From positions 1-44,052 of the IMG/VR virus record IMGVR_UViG_3300016461_000040: 44,052 nucleotides of DNA; one strand, given 5' to 3'. Positions 6,744-12,827 of the stretch are shown piece after piece. Both the position numbers and the translations under genes were made by a program. Source of the stretch: a virus. Positions within the stretch are counted from its first letter, which is position 1. Every line of letters starts with the position of its first letter. The notes beneath the pieces are model-generated. The model was given only the letters and a program-made list of their open reading frames with translations. It searched no databases and had not been told where the DNA came from.

Positions 6744-8098
6744 GTTTTTCTCCTGAAGGCTCGGGTCAGGTCGCCGTCGACTGCGTGGCCACGCTTAAGC
6801 AGCGCACGCGCGATGGCGGCTTGTTCCTTGTGACTGGCGCCGGCCTGGCGCACCAGGCCGAAATAGCTGTTGCCGGTCGTGTAGACGTCTGCAGGCGCTG
6901 CCGCCTCGATCCGGCGCAGTGCGGAGCGCAGGGTGCGCGGCCTGGTGGTGCGACGCCATGGCTTGATCAGGTGGCCCACGAAGTCGATGCCGCGCGCCAC
7001 GGGCTGCAGGATGGTCTTGCTCGGGTTGAGCTGCAGGTGGAGTTCCTGGAGCTTCGCCTCGATGCGCTCGCGTGCCTGGTTGAGCCACTGCGGATCCGGA
7101 TGCACCATCACGAAGTCGTCGACGTAGCGGACGTAGTGCGGTGCCCGCAGCTGGTGCTTCGCGAACTGGTCGAGGTCATCGAGCAGCACGTTCGCAAAGA
7201 ACTGTGAGCTCAAGTTGCCGATCGGCAAGCCGTGGCCGTCCGGTGCATTGAACAGGCTCTTGTGTGGTGGCACGAGGGCGAGTTCGTGCGGCCGAGACCG
7301 GACCTCGACCTCTTGCCGTGGGTCGTGCATCAGCAGGACCTCGGCCAGCGATAGCCACCATGGTTCCGAGACTCGGCGCGCGAGCTGCTCGCGCAGGACC
7401 ATCTTGTCGATGCTCACGAAGAAGTTCGCAAGATCGCATTTCAGGTAGTACGCCGGCCGGCTCCAGTTGCGCGTGACGCTGCGCACCTGGTGCTCGAGGC
7501 GCCGGGCCGCGTACAGCGTGCCGCGGCCCGGGATGCAGGCGCAGCTGTCGGCAGTGAAGGCGGCATGGAAGCGCGGCGCGATGCGGTTGTACAGGAGGTG
7601 ATGGACGATGCGGTCGGGGAACCGCGCCGCCCAGACTTCACGAGGGCGCGGCCGTGTGATTACGAAGCAGATCGAGCGGCCGGGCCGATAGCGGCCGCTG
7701 GCCAGCTCGTCGTGCAGTTGGTAGAGATTGCTCTCGGCCATCGCCTCGAAGGCCTGCGCGCTGGCGCTGTTCCGCTTTGTGCGCCGGCAGTCGAGATAGG
7801 CGTCGATGAGCAGGGGGAACAGGTTGGAATCTGCGGACGGCAACGGCGCAACCCTCGTAGCTCTTGTGGTTGTTGTTCTGGTTGCCGTTGTTGAAGTTGC
7901 AATTCCAGGCGTAGGAGGCGCGCCCGTCGCGCTATGTAGGCCGTCCCGCCGAAGGCCGAGGCCGATCAGTGGGGAGGCTGCACCGGACGCGGCGCGCGCA
8001 GGCGTGCCCGTATCCGTCTCGTGCATGTCGGTGGACTTGTGGTCCAGCGGCGCGACCAGATTCACTATGCGCACGGGCGTGAGGGCCTTGACCGTCAT
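6740..8098 (-). CDS. DGR reverse transcriptase
   Basis: The RT-type core includes SGRYRPGRS and the catalytic Asp in LKCDLANFFVSID (D about residue 222). The DGR hallmark GLPIGNLSSQ is at about 291-300, YVRYVDDFVMVH carries the second catalytic pair (YVDD about 325-328), and LNPSKTILQ and IDFVGHL follow. Group II introns and retroviruses have other residues in place of IGNLSSQ. The conserved N-terminus of DGR RTs (NLFPLLIDAYLDCRRTKR) begins only near 7825. ATG 8098 overlaps the avd stop (ATGA) and stays open through the TR, giving 452 residues. A TTG at 7843 inside the TR, with GAGGG upstream, would give 367. The stop overlaps the ParB-like start. Confidence 0.93.
   Translation of the reverse strand: MTVKALTPVRIVNLVAPLDHKSTDMHETDTGTPARAASGAASPLIGLGLRRDGLHSATGAPPTPGIATSTTATRTTTTRATRVAPLPSADSNLFPLLIDAYLDCRRTKRNSASAQAFEAMAESNLYQLHDELASGRYRPGRSICFVITRPRPREVWAARFPDRIVHHLLYNRIAPRFHAAFTADSCACIPGRGTLYAARRLEHQVRSVTRNWSRPAYYLKCDLANFFVSIDKMVLREQLARRVSEPWWLSLAEVLLMHDPRQEVEVRSRPHELALVPPHKSLFNAPDGHGLPIGNLSSQFFANVLLDDLDQFAKHQLRAPHYVRYVDDFVMVHPDPQWLNQARERIEAKLQELHLQLNPSKTILQPVARGIDFVGHLIKPWRRTTRPRTLRSALRRIEAAAPADVYTTGNSYFGLVRQAGASHKEQAAIARALLKRGHAVDGDLTRAFRRKT
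7833..7920 (-). repeat. DGR template repeat (TR)
   Basis: This is an 88-bp non-mutated copy of the VRs. In the VR frame it reads ASYAWNCNFNNGNQNNNHKS followed by YEGCAVAVR. Eight asparagine codons (one AAT, seven AAC) mark the mutable sites; AAC codons let adenine mutagenesis reach many amino acids. The last 35-40 bases are identical in TR and both VRs and would hold the initiation-of-mutagenic-homing part. The TR sits between avd and the RT core and is also crossed by the long RT reading frame in a different phase. Confidence 0.95.
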
Positions 8099-8466
8099 GC
8101 TGCAGGCGCCCTGTTCTTGGCGTTCTTGAGCCACCCGCCGGCCTGCTTTCCGATACTGCCCAGCAACTCGATGGACTCGGCCCAAAGCTTCGGAGAGAGG
8201 TGCTTGCGATTGAACGTCACGCGCAGCATCACCGTCACGGCGCGCTGCTTCGTGAGCACCTCCTCGAGGTAGGCCGCGCGCGCATGCATGTCGTGCTGAG
8301 CGGCGTTGGCGAGGGCCATGAGCTCGAGCAGGTCGACACAGTGCTGCGTGATCTTTTCGCCCAGGATGCGCTTGAGGCTGCGCGGCATCTGCTCCTGCAC
8401 GCTCACTGCGAGATCGAGCAGCCGCATGCCGGTGCGGTGGATGGGGGTATCGGAGTGCATTGCCAT
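8095..8466 (-). CDS. avd: Avd-like DGR accessory protein
   Basis: This 123-residue basic, all-helical protein fits the Avd four-helix bundle in size, composition and position. Avd forms a pentamer that binds the RT and DGR RNA and is needed for mutagenic retrohoming in BPP-1. Helices are visible around residues 15-35 (LLDLAVSVQEQMPRSLKRIL), 38-60, 60-90 and 95-115, with many Lys/Arg. It lies between the VR1 gene and the TR as in BPP-1, and its stop overlaps an ATG in the RT frame (ATGA). ATG 8466 is chosen; ATG 8460 is an alternative. Confidence 0.85.
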   Translation of the reverse strand: MAMHSDTPIHRTGMRLLDLAVSVQEQMPRSLKRILGEKITQHCVDLLELMALANAAQHDMHARAAYLEEVLTKQRAVTVMLRVTFNRKHLSPKLWAESIELLGSIGKQAGGWLKNAKNRAPAA

Positions 8467-8474
8467 GGGTGGGC

Positions 8475-8963
8475 TCAGCTCAAAAGGATTGAAGGACCGA
8501 AGGGTTCAAACCCTGCGGACGGCAACGGCGCAACCCTCGTAGCTCTTGTGGGTGCTGAGCTGGTTGCCGTGGAGAAGTCGCAATACCAGGCGTAGGAGGC
8601 GTCCTCTTCATGTGCCTGGCTCGACCAGTGCCATGCGGCCTCGAGGTGAGGCTTGCAGTTCGCGAAGAGCAGCGCCTGTTCCTGGCGGTCCGGCAGGACG
8701 CCGCCGACTTCGGTCGCCCACTTCATGGCGTCGTCCCAGTTGAGACGCTCACTGGGGCGCGCCGCCATGAGGACCAGGTGGTGCTCGATCCGGCCGGTTT
8801 CGTCGAGCACGGCGCCGGCGTAGTGCTCACCGGCGCGCAGCTCGATGTGGGTCTCGGGCGTCGTGATGGTGGTCACGATCGCTTCCGCGCGGAGCTGCAG
8901 CTCCTTGATCATCTTGTCCAGCTCGGCCTGGCGGGCCTTGACGGCTTCGAGTGTGGTGGTCAT
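8475..8963 (-). CDS. DGR variable protein 1 (frameshifted in VR1)
   Basis: This 162-residue paralogue of the neighbouring variable protein shares an LNWDDAMKWATEVGGVLP-type motif, ALLFANCKP, WHW and ASYAW, a C-type-lectin/DUF1566-like end. It has an extra N-terminal coiled coil (TLEAVKARQAELDKMIKELQ) and no signal peptide or membrane segment. VR1 has lost one base relative to the TR, so the frame leaves SYAWYCDF and runs to PTRATRVAPLPSAG and a stop at 8475. Restoring the base would end the protein as AVAVRRV at 8506, directly after the VR, as expected for this family. The present C-terminus is probably non-native. Confidence 0.85.
   Translation of the reverse strand: MTTTLEAVKARQAELDKMIKELQLRAEAIVTTITTPETHIELRAGEHYAGAVLDETGRIEHHLVLMAARPSERLNWDDAMKWATEVGGVLPDRQEQALLFANCKPHLEAAWHWSSQAHEEDASYAWYCDFSTATSSAPTRATRVAPLPSAGFEPFGPSILLS
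8501..8514 (-). other. Small hairpin just 3' of VR1
   Basis: On the coding strand AGGGTTTGAACCCT follows the VR directly and can form a 5-6 bp stem. BPP-1 has a hairpin/cruciform just after VR that helps homing. VR2 has no equally clear hairpin, so the role is uncertain. Confidence 0.4.
8513..8601 (-). repeat. DGR variable repeat 1 (VR1)
   Basis: This 89-bp copy of the TR differs by eight substitutions, all at TR adenines on the coding strand, plus loss of one adenine in the second codon of the first AAC-AAC pair. Codon changes include AAT to TAT, AAC to GAC, AAC to CTC, AAC to AGC and AAC to ACC. The 3' part is identical to the TR. Confidence 0.93.
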
Positions 8964-8994
8964 TGATGGGCTTTCGGAGAAAAGGACTGAAGGA

Positions 8995-9393
8995 CTAAGC
9001 GGCGAGGGGAATCCGGCGGACGGCAACGGCGCAACCCTCGTAGCTCTTGTGGCTGCTGGTCTGGTAGCCGTGGCCGAAGTGGCAATGCCAGGCGTAGGAG
9101 GCGCCATCGGCTTCACAGGTCCAGTGCCAGCGAGGCGTGAGCTGCGGCTTCAGATTCGCGTAGAGGAGGGCGGCGACGGGGCGGGAGGGCAGTTCGCCGC
9201 CCTGTTCGGCGGCCCACGCCATCGCGGCTTTCCAATCTACGTCCTGGGCCTTGGCGGGCAACAGGACGACGGCGACATGCTTGCCGTCCGCTGTGCTGGT
9301 GAGGCCGGCGAAAGCGCCTCCCTCGAGTTGGTCGCCGATGGGCGGCAGCGAGGCGAGGGAAACGATGGGCGTGGTTGCGGATTCAGCGGGCAC
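8995..9393 (-). CDS. DGR variable protein 2
   Basis: This 132-residue protein has a variable C-terminus. The scaffold contains VDWKAAMAWAAEQGGELPSR, AALLYANLKP and PRWHWTCEADGASYAW, then the diversified stretch HCHFGHGYQTSSHK and the constant YEGCAVAVRR. The pattern resembles DUF1566/Lcl-type C-type-lectin folds, the fold class used by DGR targets. There is no signal peptide, membrane segment or virion-anchoring domain, so a cytoplasmic product is likely. GTG 9393 is five bases after AAAGGAG and overlaps the preceding gene. Its binding partner is unknown. Confidence 0.88.
   Translation of the reverse strand: MPAESATTPIVSLASLPPIGDQLEGGAFAGLTSTADGKHVAVVLLPAKAQDVDWKAAMAWAAEQGGELPSRPVAALLYANLKPQLTPRWHWTCEADGASYAWHCHFGHGYQTSSHKSYEGCAVAVRRIPLAA
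9016..9103 (-). repeat. DGR variable repeat 2 (VR2)
   Basis: This 88-bp copy has the same length as the TR, with nine substitutions, all at adenines of the TR coding strand. The resulting changes are N to H (three times), N to G, Y and T, and N to S (twice). No substitution falls on C, G or T. The frame is intact and the stop follows seven codons after the repeat. Confidence 0.95.
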
Positions 9394-9970
9394 GATGGCT
9401 CCTTTCAGTGGTTGAGACGGGGGAAGAGGTGGCCGGGGCGGCCGGAAGGGTGTAGGCGAGGCAGCGGCCCTTCTTGACGCGAGTCAGGAGGCCGGCTTCG
9501 AGGCAGCGGGCGAGGCACGTGGCCACAGAGACGCGCGGAGCGCTGAAGATCGCTTCGATCTCGTCGCAGGTGTATGCGACGCCGGCGGGCATCGCGCGCA
9601 GGTCTTGGATGACGGACTCGGCGAGGCTGCCTGGCCGGGGCCGGTAGCCGTCGGCGCCCTCGATGGGCGCCATCTCGGGCGGCGTGTGGAGCACTTCCAC
9701 CGCGGCCTCGGCGCATTCGGTGGGCTCGGTGACTTCCGAGACGCTGATCCGGGCCCGCGTTGAGACAACGCGTCGCGTGGTGCTCGTGGTCAAGATCGGC
9801 GGCGGCGTGGTCGTTCGGCCATTGAGCCTGCTGGGCAGGCACATGGCGTCGTAAGCGCCGGCGCGCGGGCAACTGGGGAGGAGCTCGGCGCCGTCGTAAC
9901 TCTCCGCCGGATGAACAGTGCCGGCCGGCCGCGCGTAGGGAACGCGCTGGGTCGCATATCGGTCATTCAT
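9383..9970 (-). CDS. Early phage protein with a C-terminal winged-helix-like domain
   Basis: The first 120 of 195 residues are low-complexity and Pro/Thr-rich. The C-terminal 60 residues (VAYTCDEIEAIFSAPRVSVA, then LARCLEAGLLTRVKKGRC) look like a winged helix with a basic wing. It could be a DNA-binding regulator, but no family is certain. The ATG overlaps the previous stop (ATGA). Its 3' end overlaps the start of the variable protein 2 gene and contains that gene's ribosome binding site, so the DGR is coupled to it. Confidence 0.65.
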   Translation of the reverse strand: MNDRYATQRVPYARPAGTVHPAESYDGAELLPSCPRAGAYDAMCLPSRLNGRTTTPPPILTTSTTRRVVSTRARISVSEVTEPTECAEAAVEVLHTPPEMAPIEGADGYRPRPGSLAESVIQDLRAMPAGVAYTCDEIEAIFSAPRVSVATCLARCLEAGLLTRVKKGRCLAYTLPAAPATSSPVSTTERSHRAR

Positions 9971-10266
9971 CGCTTCGAGCTCCCTGAGATCGACCGGCCC
10001 AGCTCGGAAAGATCCTGCAGCACGTCGCGTGTGCGGCGGTAGACCCACATGCTTGCGACGATGCCGAATGGACCGCCGGCGCGGTAGGCCGCGATCTCGA
10101 TGCCGTTGGCGTCCGGGGCAAGCTTGAAGAGCACCAGGTTGCAGGCGCCGATCGCACCGCTGTTCAGGAAGGCAGCGACAAAGTGCCCGTTATTCACAAG
10201 CTGGCTCTGCAGGCCGAGTGCGAACACCAGGCCGAAGGTGCTGAGCAGGAGCCACAACGCGCTCAT
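9967..10266 (-). CDS. Small phage membrane protein (99 aa)
   Basis: The N-terminal segment ALWLLLSTFGLVFALGL and a second hydrophobic stretch around residues 28-48 predict two or three membrane passes, followed by a basic cytoplasmic tail (VYRRTRDVLQDL). The function is not recognised. It has four-base overlaps with both neighbours. Confidence 0.65.
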   Translation of the reverse strand: MSALWLLLSTFGLVFALGLQSQLVNNGHFVAAFLNSGAIGACNLVLFKLAPDANGIEIAAYRAGGPFGIVASMWVYRRTRDVLQDLSELGRSISGSSKR

Positions 10267-10613
10267 GCTTGCCTCGCGCGCGTGCGGTGCACGCTATCGA
10301 TGTCGACGCCACGGGAGGCGCTGTGTGCTTCGTCGTCGCGGCCGAGGGCGCGGCTGGCTCGCTCACGGACCTCGCCGGACACTGCGTGGCCCAGACCTTC
10401 CGCGTCGATCAGGTCCAGCGCGAGCGCCACGGCCGGCACCGATTGGGCGTCGTAGAGCACCTCGGCCCCGCGCTTGAATGACGTGCCCAGCAGCTCCATG
10501 GCAAGGCTCTGCGCTGGGGTGACTCTCTGGCCGATCGTCGGTCGATCAGCGTCGGTACGGACGCTGACGCGGCCGTCCTCGAGGTCGATCAGGGTGATGG
10601 TGGTCGTTGCCAT
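10263..10613 (-). CDS. Hypothetical early phage protein (116 aa)
   Basis: The N-terminal beta strand TTTITLIDLEDGRVSVRTD is followed by a helical middle and a basic C-terminus. I see no family motif. ATG 10613 shares its A with the preceding stop (TGATG); a GTG one codon upstream is possible. Confidence 0.6.
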   Translation of the reverse strand: MATTTITLIDLEDGRVSVRTDADRPTIGQRVTPAQSLAMELLGTSFKRGAEVLYDAQSVPAVALALDLIDAEGLGHAVSGEVRERASRALGRDDEAHSASRGVDIDSVHRTRARQA

Positions 10614-10906
10614 CACGCCTTGCTCCGCACGTAGGCGAGTGCTTCTTTGAGCGTGAACACGCGGCGGTCATTCGAGAAGCGTGCAGGCACCTCGTTGGTC
10701 AGGTAGAGAACGCCGATGGTCTCGCGGTGCTTGCCGTCCCAGCAGTCCACGAGTCGATCCAGCCCGAAACCTTTGAGGAGCTTCTTGGCGTTCCGCGTCT
10801 TGCCGCATCCGGGCGGGCCATACACGATGACGGACTTCATGGTGTGCTTGGCGACAGGGGAGGGCGCTTGCCGGGTGTACGGAGCGCGAGAAGTGACGTT
10901 GGTCAT
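10613..10906 (-). CDS. Small P-loop protein
   Basis: This 97-residue protein carries an intact Walker A motif, VIVYGPPGCGKT, at about residues 26-37. A possible Walker B-like strand (IGVLYLTNEV) follows near residue 65. It is too short for a full AAA ATPase and resembles compact phage NTP-binding proteins. The partner or substrate is unknown. ATG 10844 just before the P-loop is an alternative start that would leave out the basic N-terminal 22 residues. Confidence 0.65.
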   Translation of the reverse strand: MTNVTSRAPYTRQAPSPVAKHTMKSVIVYGPPGCGKTRNAKKLLKGFGLDRLVDCWDGKHRETIGVLYLTNEVPARFSNDRRVFTLKEALAYVRSKA

Positions 10907-10915
10907 GCGAGCCTT

Positions 10916-11299
10916 TCAAGTGGAGGGAGTGAGCTCGACGGCCTGGACGTGCGGCAGAATCGTGCGCATGTCCTTGAGGCTGGCGAGCAGGGTGACGGGG
11001 GCCCCCTTTTTCAGGGTGGCGGCTTTCGCCTCTGCGGCCTCGCGGCCGGTCTCGGGATAGACCTGCTCTGCGTGCAGCGTGCGCCCGTGGCCACCGTGGG
11101 CTGGGCGCACTTCCATGCATAAGACCGGCAGCGCAGAACTGCCGTCGCGTGTCATCTTCACGCGCACCTCGGCGGCTGCGGCCATGGTCCCGTGCAGTTC
11201 GAAGATCAAGCCCTCGACCGCCTGGGGAACACAAGGGTGATTGCCGAACATGTCGGGCTCAGGAGCCTGTGCAGACGTGTGCACAGTTGCTGCCGTCAT
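10916..11299 (-). CDS. Hypothetical early protein, possibly OB-fold/SSB-like
   Basis: In this 127-residue protein the alternation of strands, the motif AATLKKGAPVTLLASL and the terminal HVQAVEL recall single-strand DNA-binding OB folds, but this is only a visual similarity. The N-terminus (VHTSAQ) overlaps one of the 18-bp palindromes at 11268-11285. The ATG overlaps the previous stop. Confidence 0.55.
   Translation of the reverse strand: MTAATVHTSAQAPEPDMFGNHPCVPQAVEGLIFELHGTMAAAAEVRVKMTRDGSSALPVLCMEVRPAHGGHGRTLHAEQVYPETGREAAEAKAATLKKGAPVTLLASLKDMRTILPHVQAVELTPST
11268..11285. repeat. 18-bp palindrome site (1 mismatch)
   Basis: TGTGCAGACGTGTGCACA matches the perfect copy at 29495 at 17 of 18 positions. 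It lies in the N-terminal codons of the gene at 10916-11299. Confidence 0.75.
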
Positions 11300-11526
11300 G
11301 GTGTTGGCCCTCCGGCGCCGGCGGCCAGCGACACGAGCACGACGAGCAGGACCGCCAAGGCCAAGATCTCGATGGCACGGGCGGCGGCCGCGCAGAACCA
11401 GTCGAAGGGCGTCGAAGCCTGTTCGTCTGTGGGCGCGAGGCCGTAGAGCGTGCGCGTCGAACTCGTCAACTGCTCGTGCCGCTGCACAAGCTGGTCGAGC
11501 TCATCCCGCAAGAGGGGGCGCTTCAC
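11296..11526 (-). CDS. Small single-pass membrane protein (76 aa)
   Basis: A soluble charged N-terminus (LLRDELDQLVQRHEQL) is followed by a strong C-terminal membrane helix (AIEILALAVLLVVLVSLAAG), a tail-anchor arrangement. The function is not recognised. It has ATGA or equivalent overlaps with its neighbours. Confidence 0.6.
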   Translation of the reverse strand: MKRPLLRDELDQLVQRHEQLTSSTRTLYGLAPTDEQASTPFDWFCAAAARAIEILALAVLLVVLVSLAAGAGGPTP

Positions 11527-11627
11527 GGCGGGCCTCCGAGCATGTAGGCGATCGACGGGAGAAGCGCGAACAGGAGGAACATGAGCACGGCGAAGCCGGC
11601 CTGGGCGAGTGCTGCGGCGCGGCTCAC
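11523..11627 (-). CDS. Micro membrane protein (34 aa)
   Basis: GTG 11627 overlaps the stop of the preceding gene (GTGA) and its own stop overlaps the next start, so the frame fits the operon exactly. It encodes one membrane helix (FAVLMFLLFALLPSIAYML). The function is unknown. Confidence 0.5.
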   Translation of the reverse strand: MSRAAALAQAGFAVLMFLLFALLPSIAYMLGGPP

Positions 11628-11791
11628 TGCTTTTTCTCCGGTGCGTCCTGCTCGTGGGACGTCGAGGTAGAGGGCTGATGCACGGCGATGGCAGGCGTGG
11701 AACCTTTCCCCGGGTCGGCGAAGAGATTGGCGATCAGCGTGAGGGCGTCGAGCGCCCAGCTCAGGGCGTCGCCAGCGATCGGGCGGCTCAT
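11624..11791 (-). CDS. Hypothetical early phage protein (55 aa)
   Basis: Starts MSRPIAGDALSWALDALTLI, an amphipathic or weakly hydrophobic helix, and ends in a polar Ser/Glu/Lys tail. ATG 11791 overlaps the preceding stop. It is not recognised. Confidence 0.5.
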   Translation of the reverse strand: MSRPIAGDALSWALDALTLIANLFADPGKGSTPAIAVHQPSTSTSHEQDAPEKKQ

Positions 11792-11883
11792 AGCGCCCCG
11801 CCTTCTTTGAGGGTCCACACGATCAGCACGGCGAGCACGAGCTCGACGGCCAGGAAGATGAGGAAGAGGGTGCGCGGCTTCAT
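11788..11883 (-). CDS. Micro membrane protein (31 aa), paralogue of 12544-12639
   Basis: Begins MKPRTLFLIFLAVELVLAVL and ends GGAL: one membrane helix. Its length, its M-x-PRT start and its Gly-Gly-x-Leu end match the gene at 12544-12639, which suggests duplication. It has four-base overlaps at both ends. Confidence 0.55.
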   Translation of the reverse strand: MKPRTLFLIFLAVELVLAVLIVWTLKEGGAL

Positions 11884-12155
11884 GCGTGCAGCCCTCCCTC
11901 GATGGCCGGCACGATGACCAACTGGCCGCCCATGGTCAGACCCGGCATGCCGCCGGCGTCGTCGGCCGCCTGGTTGTGCATCTCGATGGCCTGGTCATGC
12001 CAGAAGTCAGCCCTGTCCTCTGCACCGGCCAGGCGGCGCTCTGTCTCTTCGAGGCGCGCGGCCAGGTCGGCGGCAAGCACGCGCAGGTGCTCGAGCTCCC
12101 ACCGTTCAAAGCGTCGCTGCAGGCTCGCGGTCGCTCGCGTGTGCTGCGCGCTCAC
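11880..12155 (-). CDS. Hypothetical coiled-coil protein (91 aa)
   Basis: GTG 12155 overlaps the preceding stop (GTGA). Residues about 10-60 form a charged coiled coil (FERWELEHLRVLAADLAARL, then EETERRLAGAEDRADFW), followed by a glycine/methionine-containing tail. It could be a small structural or adaptor protein; no family is recognised. Confidence 0.55.
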   Translation of the reverse strand: MSAQHTRATASLQRRFERWELEHLRVLAADLAARLEETERRLAGAEDRADFWHDQAIEMHNQAADDAGGMPGLTMGGQLVIVPAIEGGLHA

Positions 12156-12547
12156 GATGCGTACCTCCAGTTCGGCGCATGGTGATAGCGTTGACCGCCG
12201 CAGATGCGAGCCCATCTGTTCCAGATGCCTGGGCCGGCGCCCTTCGCCACCACAAAGCGGCAGTCGCCGGGATACGAGGGCCAGCCCTCTTTGGGCGTGT
12301 TTTCTCTAGCCGGCGTGGCCTGTGCACCCGTGATGCGGTTGGCTGGACCTTGAGCGATGGCTGCCCGCGCCGCCGCCCATGCAGCCGGCAAGCGTCGTTC
12401 CAGCTCGGCCTTCATTTCGGCCGCTTCGGCTACTGCGGCCGGCTCTCGCCTGATCGCGCAGTCTCGGCGCTGCTTGCGGCGCGAGTAGCTGGCCTGCAGT
12501 TCTTGCAGAAACAGCAGTTCGATGAGCGCTACACGCTCGGCACTCAC
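12152..12547 (-). CDS. Hypothetical early phage protein (131 aa)
   Basis: A helical basic N-terminus (VALIELLFLQELQASYSRRK) leads to a C-terminal part rich in Trp, Gly and Tyr (GWPSYPGDCRFVVAKGAGPG). GTG 12547 overlaps the preceding stop in GTGA and is the best start. No function is recognised. Confidence 0.55.
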   Translation of the reverse strand: MSAERVALIELLFLQELQASYSRRKQRRDCAIRREPAAVAEAAEMKAELERRLPAAWAAARAAIAQGPANRITGAQATPARENTPKEGWPSYPGDCRFVVAKGAGPGIWNRWARICGGQRYHHAPNWRYAS

Positions 12548-12639
12548 AGGCCGCCTCCGAGGAAGAGTAGGCGGCCGCAGCCGGCGATCGCCGCCAGCAC
12601 TGTGGCGATGCAGATCAGGAGGACGGTGCGCGGGGTCAT
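12544..12639 (-). CDS. Micro membrane protein or lipopeptide (31 aa)
   Basis: Begins MTPRTVLLICIATVLAAIAG followed by Cys. The IAGC would fit a lipobox, but only ten residues follow. It is a paralogue of 11788-11883 by length and termini, with four-base overlaps on both sides. Confidence 0.5.
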   Translation of the reverse strand: MTPRTVLLICIATVLAAIAGCGRLLFLGGGL

Positions 12640-12827
12640 GCCTGCCTCCCGGTGGGCTCGGAGTGGGCGGCGCGTGTCCCGACATCGAACTCTGGTGGGT
12701 CTGCGAGGCCAGCCATCAGCAGCGCTTGGTGCTGCGAGTAGCCCTCATCGCGCAGGTCGATGTAGCGTTGTGCTCGCTCCGCGTCGCAGCCGTATCGCTG
12801 CATGACGTTTGCCACGGTGCGGATCAC
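12636..12827 (-). CDS. Hypothetical early phage protein (63 aa)
   Basis: A small helical protein (ANVMQRYGCDAERAQRYIDL, then EGYSQHQALLMAGL) that could be a short helix-turn-helix or UBA-like bundle. ATG 12827 overlaps the preceding stop. It is not recognised. Confidence 0.55.
   Translation of the reverse strand: MIRTVANVMQRYGCDAERAQRYIDLRDEGYSQHQALLMAGLADPPEFDVGTRAAHSEPTGRQA

Larger units (their letters stand above)
6740..9393 (-). mobile_element. Complete diversity-generating retroelement (two VRs, avd, TR, RT)
   Basis: In transcription order: variable protein 2 with VR2, variable protein 1 with VR1, an Avd-like gene, the template repeat, and the reverse transcriptase. This is the order of the Bordetella phage BPP-1 DGR (mtd, avd, TR, brt), with the target gene duplicated. 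In known DGRs the RT copies TR RNA with adenine-specific errors and the cDNA replaces the VR. The TR/VR differences fit that rule exactly. The cassette is embedded in, and translationally coupled to, the leftward early operon. Confidence 0.95.

Noticed and set aside
6740-8098. RT as a retron or group II intron enzyme
   Set aside because: There is no retron ncRNA-like structure, maturase or HNH domain. The IGNLSSQ motif, Avd neighbour and TR/VR pairs fit only a DGR.
8964-9116. N-terminal extension of variable protein 1 through VR2 in another frame
   Set aside because: The frame crosses VR2 in the wrong phase. The ATG at 8963 starts the part that is paralogous to variable protein 2.
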